A program made the position numbers and the translations under genes. Shown here one piece after another: positions 54,050-64,000 of a stretch of 64,000 nucleotides of DNA. The notes beneath the pieces are model-generated. The model was not told the origin of the DNA and did not search any database. It worked only from the letters and a program-made list of their open reading frames with translations. The DNA is from Heracleum sosnowskyi. Taxonomy: Eukaryota; Streptophyta; Magnoliopsida; Apiales; Apiaceae. Within the stretch, counting starts at the first letter, position 1. Every line of letters begins with the position of its first letter. Where the stretch lies: NCBI GenBank assembly GCA_030848705.1, contig CM061237.1:79727910-79791909 (forward strand), in the 5' to 3' direction.

Positions 54050-55913
54050 ATGGCGGATTCAAGCTCATCTCAATCCCAGTTATCTCAACCTTCTCGCCCT
54101 GCCAGAGCAAATCGAGGTAATCCACCTCCAAAATCTCTAGTTCATGCAAATGTTTTTTCCCTTAGGGATTTACTTTCTGATTTTGGGGATGCTTTCCCAA
54201 ATCTTCTTCATTTAGAGGCCCATAATATTCCTTTTAAATATAAACAAAGTAGAGTCGATGATATTTCCGTTCTCTTTGGCATAAAGGCCCCTTATAGGGC
54301 CGTAGCTCCTGGCCCAAATGATAGGGCCTGTTATCCTAAGCCTGGGGCCATTAGGATGTACAAAGAAACTTTTCATTCTGGCTTTCGCCTTCCTCCTCAC
54401 CCGTTTGTTCTTCGTTTATTAGCTGAGGTCAAAATCTGTCCCACACAATTAATGCCCAATGGGTGGAGATTCATATACTGCTTCTTGGCCCAATGCATGA
54501 AACATAGGGTAGAACCTAGTGTATCCGTATTTAGATATCTTTTTAAATTTGTAAATGCTCCAGATGATATAGGTTGGGTTAAGATTCAATATCGAACCTT
54601 AAACCGTAGTTGCTTCGTTTCTGGTTCTTCTCCCGACTCTCTTCCTTTGTGGAAAAAAGAGTGGTTTTATATTTACTTAGATGGGGATGATTGGAACAAT
54701 TATTTTTGTCCTAACTTCACAAGGGCTACGGATGGTTCTTTAAGGTCCCTCAAATTAGGGGTAGATGATCTTGCGGCAATTCAACTCCTGACGGATGATT
54801 GCTTGCATCATTGCAATCTCTTAATTTCTGAGGATAACCTTCAAGCTATGGGGCTTAGCACCCTTGAGCCTCGGGGTATATAACTTAACTTTCTTTCTTT
54901 TATTCTTTGTTGTCATATAATATGATTGTGACGCTTGTTTTTTCTTTCCAGCCAAAACTGCCTTGAATGCTATTTTCAAGAGGAGGGAGGATCACGCCTC
55001 TAAGGCGGTAATTGTGGAGATAGATAGGCCTTCCAAACGGAAGAAAGCCGTTGATGGATCCCCTTCTGTGGAGAAGGTGCCTGCTTTTTTGGCTGAGCGG
55101 CCTGTGCTTGTTGACGAGGATCCCAACCCATTTGTGGTAAAATGGGGTTTGCTTAACAGGGATACCGTAGTGGGTGATTCCAGGGCTGCCGCAGAGTGGT
55201 CCAGAAATGTGGTCACTCCAAGGGACGTGGCCCATGTTGTGGAGTCCTCGGAGGATCTCCAGATTGAGCTTCTTGGGGCCCAAGCCCTTGCTTCTGTAAG
55301 TAATTTTCACTTAAGTTTAATCTTTCATTCTTTAGTTCACTTTTTTGAAATACGTGCCTTTGTTTTATAGGCTAACACCTATCACCAAGCTGCCCTTCAC
55401 AACTTGAAGGCAGTTCGGGCTGAAAAGCTGATTGCTGAGAGGGACAGGGACAGATATTTTGCTTCCTCTACCTCGAACTTTGAGATGTTCAGAGGAGTTG
55501 AGAGGGAGCTTGTAGATGAGAAGGAGAGGGTCAGGCAGCTGGAGGCCCAACTCCAAAGAGGTCGTGAGGATGTTATTGCTGAGTACAGAGCATCTAAGGA
55601 GTTTGATGATCTCCTTAATGCTGAGTATGATGCTAACTTTCCTAGCACTTTCAAGGATTGTTGGGAATCCATCATTGAAGAGCTGGGAACGAAGATCGAA
55701 GGAGTGTCTCTGGATAAGTTCCCCGTTCCTGATCTATCTGGGGCATCCAAGGACACTATCATGGATACTGCCATCCCTATTTCTCAGCCCATCGATGATT
55801 CTGAGCTCTTTCTGGATTCTGAGCCAGTTAGAGATGGAGATTTGGGTGATGCTGCTAAGGATGATGTCCCCCTTAACTTAGAGGAGGAGATTCCTCAAGA
55901 CGATATAGCATAG
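54050..55913 (+). CDS. Antisense ORF of the Tat element (Transposase_28-type), three exons, about 570 aa
   Basis: Encoded opposite to gag-pol. Predicted exons are 54050-54875, 54952-55295 and 55371-55913. Donors are GTATAT and GTAAGT, acceptors TTTCTTTCCAG and TGTTTTATAG, and lengths 826, 344 and 543 keep one frame to a TAG. Exon 1 carries the region FRLPPHPFVLRLLAEV, NGWRFIYCFLAQC and LPLWKKEWFYIYL, which I recognise as the putative gypsy-type transposon domain (Pfam Transposase_28). Exons 2-3 give a basic patch (RPSKRKK) and a long coiled coil (about residues 390-470), ending in an acidic tail. Antisense ORFs of this kind are known from Tat elements; their function is unresolved. The open frame and good splice sites suggest selection. 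Confidence 0.82.
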
Positions 55914-56184
55914 GTTGGCCCTGCGTGGCTTTTATCTTTATTTATGTTCTTTTCTGAACTTACCCCTCGGGGTTTTAATTTAACTTTCTTAGTAAGTTTA
56001 TTTCAGCTTTTCTAGCTTTTCGAATGTTTGTGAAGACTCATTATAGATAAGCTTTAAAACATGAAAATGCTGAATTCATTTATAATTTGAAGATGGGATC
56101 AACCCTTACATAATATCCCAGTTTAAAACTTGGGTTGGTTTCATCGAACCTTATTTATAGTAGTGAGTCCACTTGGGAGACATT
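55914..56184. other. Convergent intergenic space between antisense ORF and gag-pol
   Basis: 270 bases between two converging stops. AT-rich, with possible polyadenylation-like stretches on both strands but no clear signal. Confidence 0.35.
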
Positions 56185-59100
56185 TTAAACATAATAAACC
56201 TTCAAATTGGAGGCATGCCAAGTCCTTGGCACCTCATGCCCTTCAAGGGTTTCTAGCTTGTATGAGCCTCGGCCAAATACGTTCTTGACGCGATATGGTC
56301 CTTCCCAATTTGGGGCTAACTTCCCTTTTTGTCCAACTCCAGATGCTTCAATTTTTCTGAGAACCAAGTCTCCTTGACGAAAGAACCTTTCTTTAACCCT
56401 TAGGTTGTAGTAGAAAGAGGCTTTCTTTTGATGTTCAACTATCTTGGCGTTTGCTTCATCTCTAACTTCGTCAATTAGATCCAAAGCTAGCCTCAAGCCT
56501 TCTTCATTCTCTTCTGGTTCATAAGCCTCAACTCTTGGGGAGGTGTGAGTAATTTCCACTGGGACCACTGCCTCTGCTCCATAAGCCAATAGGAATGGAG
56601 TTGCCCCGGTGGTGACTTTGCAAGTAGTACGATATGCCCAAAGTATAGGGAGTAATTCGTCTACCCAAGTGTTTCTGGAGCGTTCAACTCTTTTCTTTAG
56701 TCCATCAAGGATGATTCGATTTGCAACCTCAGCTTGCCCATTGGCTTGAGGATGGGCGACAGAAGTGAAGCGCAACCTGATATCGTTTTCATCACAATAT
56801 TTCTTGAACTCATCGTTGTTAAACTGAGTTCCATTGTCCGTGACCAGGACTCGTGGAATTCCATATCTGCATATCACATTTTCCCAGAAGAATTGCATCA
56901 CTTGCTTGGTGGTTATCTTGGCTAATGGCTTAGCCTCAATCCACTTGGTGAAATAATCAATTGCTACTATCAAGAACTTTCTTTGAGCACTTGCCATAGG
57001 AAATGGCCCAAGTATATCCATTCCCCACATAGCAAAGGGGATAGGTGAGTTAATGGATGTCATCATCTCTGGTGGTTGCCTAACCACTGGTGCATGTTTC
57101 TGGCACCGTTCACATTTCTTGACGTAGCTTTTAGCATCAGCAAGTATGCTTGGCCAATAGAAACCTAGACGAGTGACCTTATGAGCTAGGGCTCTGCCCC
57201 CCAAGTGTTGCCCACAAATCCCTTCATGCACTTCCTTTAGGGCCAATTCTGCCTCTTGAGGTCTCAAACACTTTAAGTATGGAATAACAAAAGATTTCTT
57301 GTATAGGATTCCCTCAATTAGGGCATACCTTAGTGCTCTGACGTATAACTTTCGTGCTTCTGAAGTGTCGTTGGGCAGCCACCCAGTTTCCAGATGAGCT
57401 TTGATGGGATCAATCCAACAACTGGTGATACCAATGGGGGCTACCAACTTTCCATTGATGCTTGGGGTCTTCAAGACTTGGAAGTATACACTCCCGGCAT
57501 AGTTTTCAATTTCAGAAGAGGCAAACTTAGACAAGGCATCAGCCTTCACATTTTCCTCCCTTGGAATGTGCTCCACATAGCATTCATCGAATTGAGTCAT
57601 AATGGCCTTGACAAGTTTTAAGTACTTGGCCATGACTTCATCTCTGGCCTCAAACTCCCCATTTACTTGGGAAACCACTAGCCTCGAGTCTCCACATACT
57701 TTCAGAGTTTTGACTCTCAAGGCTCCAGCCAGCCCTAAGCCAGCTATCAGAGCTTCATACTCAGCCTCATTGTTTGTCGTCGGGAAGTCAAGTTTTAGTG
57801 CATACTCTATTAGGAATCCATCAGGACTCTGTAGCACTAAACCAGCTCCACTTGATTTTGTTTTTGATGCTCCATCAAAATAGAGCACCCAACATTCTTT
57901 GAAGGTCATTTCCTCATCTTTCTTATCTTCCATAGTTACTTCCTGCCCCCCGACTTCTTGGTTGTCAATGGTGCATTCAACCATGAAGTCAGCAAGTGCT
58001 TGAGCTTTTATGGCCGTCCGAGGCTTATACTTGATATCAAATTCTCCCAATTCAATGGCCCATTTGATCAATCTTCCACTAACTTGAGGGCTATGCAAGA
58101 TGTTTCTTAGAGGTTGATCAGTCAAAACCTCTATCTTGTGAGCCTGGAAGTAGGGGCGTAGCTTTCTTGAGGCCATTATCAAGGCTAAGGCAAACTTCTC
58201 CACCATTGAGTAGTTTATTTCTGCCCCATGTAGAATCTTGCTCACATAGTAAATGGGTTTCTGAACCTTCATTTCTTCCTTTACCAAAACAGCTCCAAGG
58301 GCTGTGTTAGAAACCGCCAAGTATAAATAGAGAATTTCTCCTGGCTTGGGTTTTGCCAACAGTGGTGCTTCAGCCATATATTTCTTCAGGGCCTCAAAGG
58401 CCTCTTGACTTTCAGTTGTCCATTCAAAATTCTTCACTTTTTTGAGTGCTTTGAAGAAGGGCAAACACTTCTCTCCAGACTTGGAGATGAATCTTCCCAA
58501 AGCAGCCACTCTTCCCATCAGTTTCTGGACATCCTTGACAGTCTTTGGTGGTTCCATGTCTAGAATCGCTTTGATTTTGTCGGGATTTGCCTCGATTCCT
58601 CTCTTGGAAACCATCAGGCCTAAAAACTTTCCCGAGCCTACACCAAAGGCACACTTGGCTGGATTTAGCATCATCTTGTGGTGTCTTAGCACTTCAAAAG
58701 CCTCTCGAAGGTGCTCAATGTGATCGGCCTTGTCAAGGCTCTTGACTAACATGTCATCTACGTAGACCTCCATGGTTTTTCCAATCAGATGCTCAAAGAT
58801 TTTGTTCACCAATCTTTGATAGGTTGCTCCAGCATTCTTAAGCCCAAAAGCCATGACTAAGAAACAGAAGACACCAAAGTCAGTGATGAACGACACTTTG
58901 GCTATGTCATCTTTGTGCATCTTAATTTGATTATATCCGCTGAAGCCATCCATGAAACTTAGCATCTCGTGCCCAGCAGTGGCATCTATCAGAGCATCAA
59001 TCCTTGGTAAGGGAAAACAATCCTTAGGACATGCATCATTCAAGTCGGTGAAGTCGACGCACATTCTCCACTTCCCGTTAGCTTTCTTGACCATCACAGG

Positions 59101-61881
59101 GTTAGCTAACCATTCCGGGAATTGGATTTCTTCAATAAACCCAGCTTCTAAAAGCTTATTCACTTCTTGCTTAATGGCTTCAAGCCTCTCTGGAGCAAAG
59201 CTTCTTTTCTTTTGTTTCACTGCCTTCCTTTCTGGATCCACATTCAATCTGTGAGATATTAGTTGGGGATCAATCCCTGGCATGTCTGCCGCTGTCCAAG
59301 CAAAAACGTCATTGTTTTCTTGAAGAAAAGATGCGAGTTTGCCTTTCAATGGCTCGGGTAGTAGTGCCCCAACATAAGTCACCTTCTCTGGTTCATCCGG
59401 GACTAAGGGAATTGGGATCAAATCCTCAGCTGGTTTCCCTTTTCGGTCCTCATTATCACTAGTGTCCATATCTTCAATGGGGAGAACCTGCCCCCCAACT
59501 CCATCAGGCCTCAACGCGGCTACATAACAGCTTCTAGCCATCTTTTGGTCTCCCCGTTCTTCACCAATCCCATTCTGAGTGGGGAATTTGAGTTTCAGGT
59601 GGTAAGATGAGGCAACAGCCTTAAACGCATGAAGACCCGTCCTCCCAAGGATCGCATTGTAGGTTGAGGTTGCCTTTATAACTATGAAGTTCAACATCTG
59701 AGTGGATGTATTCGTTCCTTGCCCCACGGTCATTGGGAGTTGGATAGTGCCTTCCACCTTTGATTCCACTCCATTGAACCCATATATGGGCATATTAGAG
59801 GGTGTCAACTGAGAATCAGTGTAACCCATCTTGATGAAAGCATCGTGGAACAATATATCCACTGAGGCTCCATTGTCGACTAGGACTCTCTTTGTTTCGG
59901 AGTTGCCTATCACAGGTACTATGACAAGAGGATCATCGTGGGGGAACTTCACCCCTTCCAAGTCTGAATCATCAAAACCTATTGACACTTCTGTTCGTGC
60001 ACGCTTCGGTGCTTCTCCAATGACGGTCAATACCTCTCGGGCATAAGCTTTTCTTGAGTTTCGGGAGGACCCAGCAGCAGTTGGCCCTCCGAATATCATG
60101 TTGATCACTGGCCCTCGGGGCTTGGGATTCCGATCTTGATCGTTGTCCCTTCTATCATAATCCTTTCTTTCATAGTTCCCCCTTTGGCTACCTTGGCTTC
60201 CATCCTTAGTGAACTTGCTGAGTTTTCCTCTTCGTATCAGAAACTCAATCTCATCTTTCAATTGCCTACAATCGTCGGTGTCATGACCGACTTCTTTGTG
60301 GAATCGACAAAACTGATTTTGGTTCCGTTTGGACAAATCAGCCCTCATTGGCTTTGGCCATTTGATATCTTCTTCCTTGGCTATCTCCATCAGAATTTGA
60401 CTCCTGGGAGTATTCAATCTTGCATACTCCGTGAACTTCGGCCCAAAATTATTTCTCTTGGGTGGAGAGTCAGAATTCTTTGATGTTCGGGGAAACTTTT
60501 CCTTGACGTCGTACTCTTGAGTTTCTTTTCTTTTCTTTGAGTTTCCACCGTCGCCAGCGGTGGGTTCATACTTTCTCATGCTTTCCTCAGCCTTGATGTA
60601 CTTTCCGGCTCTATCTTGGAGCTTCAACATGCTCTCTGGTGGATGTTTAGCCAACGACCTCCTGAAGTGGTCATCAGTGGTTCCTTGTTGCAGGGCTATC
60701 ATAGCCACTTTGTCGTCTAGATCCGGGACTTTCAAAGCCTCTCGTGTGAATCGATTAATGTAGTCCCTTAGGGCTTCATTCTTTCCTTGACGTATTGCCA
60801 TGAGTGATGTAGAACTTTTCTCATGCACCCTTCCACTAATGAACTGGTTGATGAAAGCCTTGCTTAGCTCCTTAAAGGACCCAATAGAGTTGGGAGGTAG
60901 ACGGCTGTACCAACGTTGAGCCATACCCGCAAGAGTTTGGGGAAACGCCCTACACTTGACCGCATCGTTGGCTGGCTGCAACAGCGGTGCATTGGAGAAT
61001 GTCCTTACATGATTTGCGGGATCTCCCGTTCCATCATAGGCTTTGATCGAAGGCATCTTAAACTTTCTGGATATAGCCGTTTTCATGATGTCTTGAGTAA
61101 ACGGTGGTGTAGGATCATCAGGATCTCCTAGGGGCAACAGATTACTAGGATCACCCCTTGGGGCTTCAGCCCTCTTGGTCCTTCTTGGTGGATCCAAGTT
61201 GATTATCGGGATTCCTTCAGTTGTTCGGCCCCGAGTTTGAGCGGCCTCTTCTTCAGCAAGGAGTTTTTTGAGCCTTGCAGTCTCTGCCTCATGGGCTGCA
61301 AGCTTCTCCCTAGTAGTTTGGGGTGGCTCCCGATTTGTCTGTGAAGAACGTCTCCTCCTTGGGGCAACATCCTCCCCAGTTGTATAACCCTCATCCTCAG
61401 TGTATGGGCCAGAGTAATCTTGAATGAGAGGGGTCTGACGAGTCTGTTGATTTTGGGGTCCCAGACCTTGAATATAAGGGGGCACATATGCCTCATGATA
61501 GATTGGATTAGTTCCACTACCGCCTGCCATGGGTCGAGGGGGCATGCCATAGCTTGGCATCCCCAAGGTCTGATTCGCGTATTGAGGGAGATCAGTAGTG
61601 TGGAGTTGAAGACTGCGAGGTGCGTTTATAAGCAGCGCAGAGGTTGTAATTGGTTGCTGGTGAACGGTTTCTTGTGGATTAGATCCATGAATAACCATTT
61701 GTAGGGGATTCGTCCCTTCAGTAGTAATCGGGACTTCTTGTCCTTGAGTGTTGGTGGGGATATTCGCCCCTTGAGTGCCAGTAGTTGGCGGTGGTTGGCT
61801 CCCATGAGTATCAGCCCCGGAGGTGATAGGGAGGCCTTCAGAAGTATCAGAATCTCTGGTTGTTCTTCGCGTGTTTGCCAT
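56185..61881 (-). CDS. gag-pol: Tat/Retand gag-pol polyprotein, 1898 aa, intact
   Basis: A single frame starting about 34 bases inside the 5' LTR. Order: Pro/Gln/Thr-rich N-terminus (1-250), Retrotrans_gag capsid domain (about 270-430, AQRWYSRLPPNSI), Cys/His knuckle CRFHKEVGHDTDDC (about 525), protease VDNGASVDILF (about 669), RT with MCVDFTDLNDACPKD and YVDDM (about 1039), RT-linked RNase H (LYLAVSNTALGAVLV), an additional RNase H with YFDGASKT (about 1331) and NNEAEYEAL, integrase zinc finger (HLGGRALAHKV, CERCQKH) and catalytic core (MDILGPFP, TDNGTQF near 1679, HPQANGQAEVAN). It ends with a GPY-type C-terminal part and no chromodomain. The second RNase H is the hallmark of Tat. No stop or frameshift is seen. 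Confidence 0.95.
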   Translation of the reverse strand: MANTRRTTRDSDTSEGLPITSGADTHGSQPPPTTGTQGANIPTNTQGQEVPITTEGTNPLQMVIHGSNPQETVHQQPITTSALLINAPRSLQLHTTDLPQYANQTLGMPSYGMPPRPMAGGSGTNPIYHEAYVPPYIQGLGPQNQQTRQTPLIQDYSGPYTEDEGYTTGEDVAPRRRRSSQTNREPPQTTREKLAAHEAETARLKKLLAEEEAAQTRGRTTEGIPIINLDPPRRTKRAEAPRGDPSNLLPLGDPDDPTPPFTQDIMKTAISRKFKMPSIKAYDGTGDPANHVRTFSNAPLLQPANDAVKCRAFPQTLAGMAQRWYSRLPPNSIGSFKELSKAFINQFISGRVHEKSSTSLMAIRQGKNEALRDYINRFTREALKVPDLDDKVAMIALQQGTTDDHFRRSLAKHPPESMLKLQDRAGKYIKAEESMRKYEPTAGDGGNSKKRKETQEYDVKEKFPRTSKNSDSPPKRNNFGPKFTEYARLNTPRSQILMEIAKEEDIKWPKPMRADLSKRNQNQFCRFHKEVGHDTDDCRQLKDEIEFLIRRGKLSKFTKDGSQGSQRGNYERKDYDRRDNDQDRNPKPRGPVINMIFGGPTAAGSSRNSRKAYAREVLTVIGEAPKRARTEVSIGFDDSDLEGVKFPHDDPLVIVPVIGNSETKRVLVDNGASVDILFHDAFIKMGYTDSQLTPSNMPIYGFNGVESKVEGTIQLPMTVGQGTNTSTQMLNFIVIKATSTYNAILGRTGLHAFKAVASSYHLKLKFPTQNGIGEERGDQKMARSCYVAALRPDGVGGQVLPIEDMDTSDNEDRKGKPAEDLIPIPLVPDEPEKVTYVGALLPEPLKGKLASFLQENNDVFAWTAADMPGIDPQLISHRLNVDPERKAVKQKKRSFAPERLEAIKQEVNKLLEAGFIEEIQFPEWLANPVMVKKANGKWRMCVDFTDLNDACPKDCFPLPRIDALIDATAGHEMLSFMDGFSGYNQIKMHKDDIAKVSFITDFGVFCFLVMAFGLKNAGATYQRLVNKIFEHLIGKTMEVYVDDMLVKSLDKADHIEHLREAFEVLRHHKMMLNPAKCAFGVGSGKFLGLMVSKRGIEANPDKIKAILDMEPPKTVKDVQKLMGRVAALGRFISKSGEKCLPFFKALKKVKNFEWTTESQEAFEALKKYMAEAPLLAKPKPGEILYLYLAVSNTALGAVLVKEEMKVQKPIYYVSKILHGAEINYSMVEKFALALIMASRKLRPYFQAHKIEVLTDQPLRNILHSPQVSGRLIKWAIELGEFDIKYKPRTAIKAQALADFMVECTIDNQEVGGQEVTMEDKKDEEMTFKECWVLYFDGASKTKSSGAGLVLQSPDGFLIEYALKLDFPTTNNEAEYEALIAGLGLAGALRVKTLKVCGDSRLVVSQVNGEFEARDEVMAKYLKLVKAIMTQFDECYVEHIPREENVKADALSKFASSEIENYAGSVYFQVLKTPSINGKLVAPIGITSCWIDPIKAHLETGWLPNDTSEARKLYVRALRYALIEGILYKKSFVIPYLKCLRPQEAELALKEVHEGICGQHLGGRALAHKVTRLGFYWPSILADAKSYVKKCERCQKHAPVVRQPPEMMTSINSPIPFAMWGMDILGPFPMASAQRKFLIVAIDYFTKWIEAKPLAKITTKQVMQFFWENVICRYGIPRVLVTDNGTQFNNDEFKKYCDENDIRLRFTSVAHPQANGQAEVANRIILDGLKKRVERSRNTWVDELLPILWAYRTTCKVTTGATPFLLAYGAEAVVPVEITHTSPRVEAYEPEENEEGLRLALDLIDEVRDEANAKIVEHQKKASFYYNLRVKERFFRQGDLVLRKIEASGVGQKGKLAPNWEGPYRVKNVFGRGSYKLETLEGHEVPRTWHASNLKVYYV

Positions 61882-61898
61882 GGTTGATGTTGTCTTCC

Positions 61899-61914
61899 CA
61901 CAGACGGCGCCAAA
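61899..61914 (-). other. Primer binding site of the Tat element
   Basis: The minus strand reads TTTGGCGCCGTCTGTG immediately after the 5' LTR. The same site is found in the outer element at 35057. Confidence 0.85.
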
Positions 61915-62407
61915 TGTTATGGATTAAAAAACGTACTTTGTGAATTTAATGAGCTTCGAGCTTTAATGGCTGCACTTGTGTTTCGAGACTAAATCGGTCC
62001 TCACAAGATGCCTACGTATCTCAATTCGTTATTGAGAATCAAGCCAAAGACGTAGTTCTGATTGTAGGATCAGGGACCTTATATAGGCGTCTGGAGCCTA
62101 GTATTTATGGTATGTTAGGGAGACTTAACGGATAAGTCTTATTTTTGATATTGGATAAGTATTGTATTTCTTGCTGAAGAATTCGTTTCCTTGTTGGTAA
62201 AGGTTACGACTCATTGATTGCCTTTAATTGGGATTCCAGATCCTTCTTTGATTAATTTTCCATAATCAAGGCTCTTTTCATGAGCTGTACATTTTCCCTA
62301 CTCATTAATTACGAAATTAATGAATAATTAGGGTGTCGGGCCTTAAATATCGGTCTTTTGTTTGAATAGTCAATTATATTTCTATAATTACTTTTCTGAC
62401 CATATCA
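61915..62407 (-). repeat. 5' LTR of the Tat element
   Basis: 493 bp. TATATAAGG on the minus strand (62077-62085) is the likely TATA box. The right flank is the ATCGG duplication. Confidence 0.93.
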
Positions 62408-62481
62408 ATCGGTTTATTTCATATGATTGAATAAAAGGTGGGTTTTTGATGGTGGACAATAAAAATGGGACGAAGGGAGTA

Positions 62482-62929
62482 AATTGGATTTATATATCTA
62501 ACAATATAAGTATTTTAATTTAATAAATTGTTGACGTAATCTTTAGTAGTATTTTAGATATTAAAATAGAAAAACATTTTTAATAAAAGATCTAACGGTT
62601 CGTATTTATTTGCTCTTAAAAAATCTAAGAGTGACTAAAGTGAAAATAACAAAATATGTGTCATGTAATGTGCCGAGTTTCTTTTAACATACGTTATTAT
62701 TTTTATTTTTTATTAATTATCTTATTTAAATTTAATATTATAAAAAATTATATTAAACATGGATTTTATAAGTTTAATATAATTGTAATATATAGGAATT
62801 TTATAAAAGTTTAATAATAATAATAATAATAATATTAAAATAAAGAATAAATATATATATTAATCATAAAAGATTTTTAAAAAAAAAAATAAACCGGGTC
62901 CTGAAGTCCCATTAGTAGTCGGTGATTTA
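62482..62929. other. AT-rich intergenic DNA with Helitron remnant
   Basis: It contains sequence related in reverse complement to 49440-49560 (AACGGTT and ATTAAAATAGAAAAA), consistent with the far part of the minus-strand Helitron, then an ATT/AAT microsatellite (62808-62835). No gene. Confidence 0.4.
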
Positions 62930-64000
62930 TGGTTATATATAAACAACACTCAAGCCCTATTATTAAAACCCTTAAAGTTGTAAGAGAGACAGCCGCACTA
63001 GGAGTAATAACCACAAGGTCCGCAACAGAAGAAAAGTTGAGAGATTCCGTTCTGTGTGTTAACAGGTATTGTATGTTATTTTTAAATACGGTCAAGTCAT
63101 ACCCATACTTTTGTACATAATATAATGATTTGTTTAAGTGTGTCATCATGTCTATTATCTATGTTATGAAATCAAATTGGGGTACCAACGAGTGAACATA
63201 TATACTTTGATTATGTGACTTGTTTGTAGACTATAGCCTAAAGACAAGTTTTGTACCGTAATTATTATTATTCAATTTTGATAAACATGATTATGATTTG
63301 GTTTTAACATATATTATGTATATGGTGTGTAAACTGATTTTATGGCCAAGTTTTAAATTCACAGTGATGATATTTTGTATTTACCTATATTGTTGAAAGT
63401 AATTATTTTATTAACATGTTTTATATTAGTTTCTTTAATTTCTTTAATAATCTGTATATTTGGTTAAATTATTATGTAATTATCTATTTTGACTTTTATG
63501 GGTGTTCATATTTAATTTATGTGGATTTTCTCTCTAAACATGCTTGTGATTTTATAATAGTCTTAACATTCCAATAGTAGTTCAAATATATAGTATAAAT
63601 TCACATGCATATACTGGTCACCTACTCAGGAATTCAAATATTTAAGTTTGTTTTATCGGGCGAAACTAAGTTCTAATGTCATTATAATATTCATTAACCC
63701 ATCATGCATTTTCTTATCATTATTTTATACTTATTTGGTTATTAAACTAGTACATGAATCATATGAGTTTCTAGCCCACGGTGAAATTAGAAAGCATGTG
63801 TGAATGATAACCATTAGCCGAGAGAAACATTTTTATATTTAGGCTATATAACTGGCTACTATTTGATCTGTTTGCTGCATATAATTAAGTCATAAGTTAG
63901 CCTTTATAATTATGTAATAATTCGTGAAACATTTATATTAATTATAAATTATTATTTTTTTATTAGATCAGGAGCGGGGAACTTAGGGAATCTTGTGCGG
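62930..64000 (+). other. Possible 5' end of a host gene: promoter, first exon, long first intron
   Basis: TTATATATAAAC (62933-62944) is a good TATA box. About 30 bases later a GC-richer segment (about 62968-63065) ends CTGTGTGTTAACAG with donor GTATTG at 63066. The following 900 bases are T-rich and end TTTTTTTATTAG at 63966, an excellent acceptor, after which the composition changes to GC-rich (ATCAGGAGCGGGG) at the window edge. The exon is open in the frame reading VLCVNR into SGAGNLG, but I recognise no protein. It may be a 5' untranslated exon. This is the only place where a functional host gene may begin. Confidence 0.35.

Larger units (their letters stand above)
52199..62407 (-). mobile_element. 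Young, apparently intact Tat/Retand-type Gypsy retrotransposon
   Basis: The 10.2-kb element has 493-bp LTRs (52199-52691 and 61915-62407) that differ at one position by eye, and a clean ATCGG duplication (52194-52198, 62408-62412). Gag-pol is one uninterrupted frame with a second, plant-acquired RNase H before integrase, which marks the Tat lineage. Between pol and the 3' LTR lie an antisense ORF and a minisatellite. All enzymatic motifs checked look intact, so this is the best candidate in the window for a recently active autonomous element. Confidence 0.95.
52061..62479. mobile_element. Stowaway-like MITE split by a Gypsy insertion
   Basis: Terminal inverted repeats CTCCCTCAGTCCC (52061-52073) and GGGACGAAGGGAG (62467-62479) pair at 11 of 13 bases and are flanked by TA on both sides, as expected of Tc1/mariner-type MITEs. 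The internal pair TTGTCCA / GTGGACAATAAAAA extends the inversion. Without the Gypsy element and one ATCGG copy the MITE is about 205 bp. It has no coding capacity. Confidence 0.8.

Noticed and set aside
54900..55774. Minus-strand ORFs of 74-136 codons opposite the antisense gene
   Set aside because: They are shadows of the exons in other frames and show no domain.
56734..61704. Several plus-strand ORFs of 60-115 codons across the Tat gag-pol
   Set aside because: They are opposite-strand shadows of the 1898-codon polyprotein.
62929..63120. 63-codon ORF starting ATGGTTATATATAAAC
   Set aside because: Its ATG overlaps the proposed TATA box, so it would not be transcribed. The frame also runs past a good splice donor.

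Overview
This is nuclear DNA of a flowering plant, almost certainly a eudicot with a repeat-rich genome. It is AT-rich and non-operonic, and nearly all of it is nested plant transposable elements: LTR retrotransposons (Copia and Gypsy), Helitrons, a MITE and a SINE. No intact cellular gene is visible. Only the outer edges (about 174-330 on the minus strand and 62930-64000 on the plus strand) look like possible 5' ends of host genes. The lineage cannot be fixed further from the sequence alone.

Region 1 (850-35512) is a deep nest. The outermost layer is a non-autonomous, Tat-like LTR element on the minus strand. Its LTRs are at 850-1280 and 35074-35512, with a matching ATATG target duplication. 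Inside it sits a Tekay/chromovirus-type Gypsy element (minus strand, 3.3-kb LTR from 1433 to 16782, pol at 16822-20223). Two members of one Sirevirus-like Copia family then inserted into that Gypsy element in opposite orientations. Copy 1 (2052-14087, minus) is complete, with 545-bp LTRs differing at about two positions and an AGTTA duplication. Copy 2 (from 20270, plus) lost its 3' end at about 30747. The same deletion must have removed the gag and 5' LTR of the Gypsy host.

Region 2 (35513-40946) holds Helitron termini, a long inverted repeat with about five tandem copies of a 300-bp unit, and a SINE whose empty site survives in the other arm. Region 3 (40947-46725) has an Angela-like Copia LTR followed by a second, badly decayed Tekay element. 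Region 4 (46726-49394) is an Athila/Ogre-like leader with a tRNA primer site, an unrecognised ORF and a head-to-head inverted LTR pair. Region 5 (49395-51955) is a tandem cluster of short Helitrons.

Region 6 (52059-62481) is a Stowaway-like MITE split by a young, apparently intact Tat/Retand Gypsy element (52199-62407, minus). That element has an uninterrupted 1898-codon gag-pol, a three-exon antisense ORF of the kind known in Tat elements, and a 3' minisatellite of about 99-bp units.

The most unusual signal is in the Copia family. The 8-mer CAGAGTTT/AAACTCTG recurs about three dozen times in copy 1 and more than two dozen times in copy 2, in LTRs, untranslated spacers and coding regions, in several reading frames and both orientations. 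The same family carries an extra ORF of over 1000 codons downstream of pol, three CCHC knuckles in gag, conserved internal polypurine tracts, and a pol frame without an ATG preceded by a splice-acceptor-like sequence.
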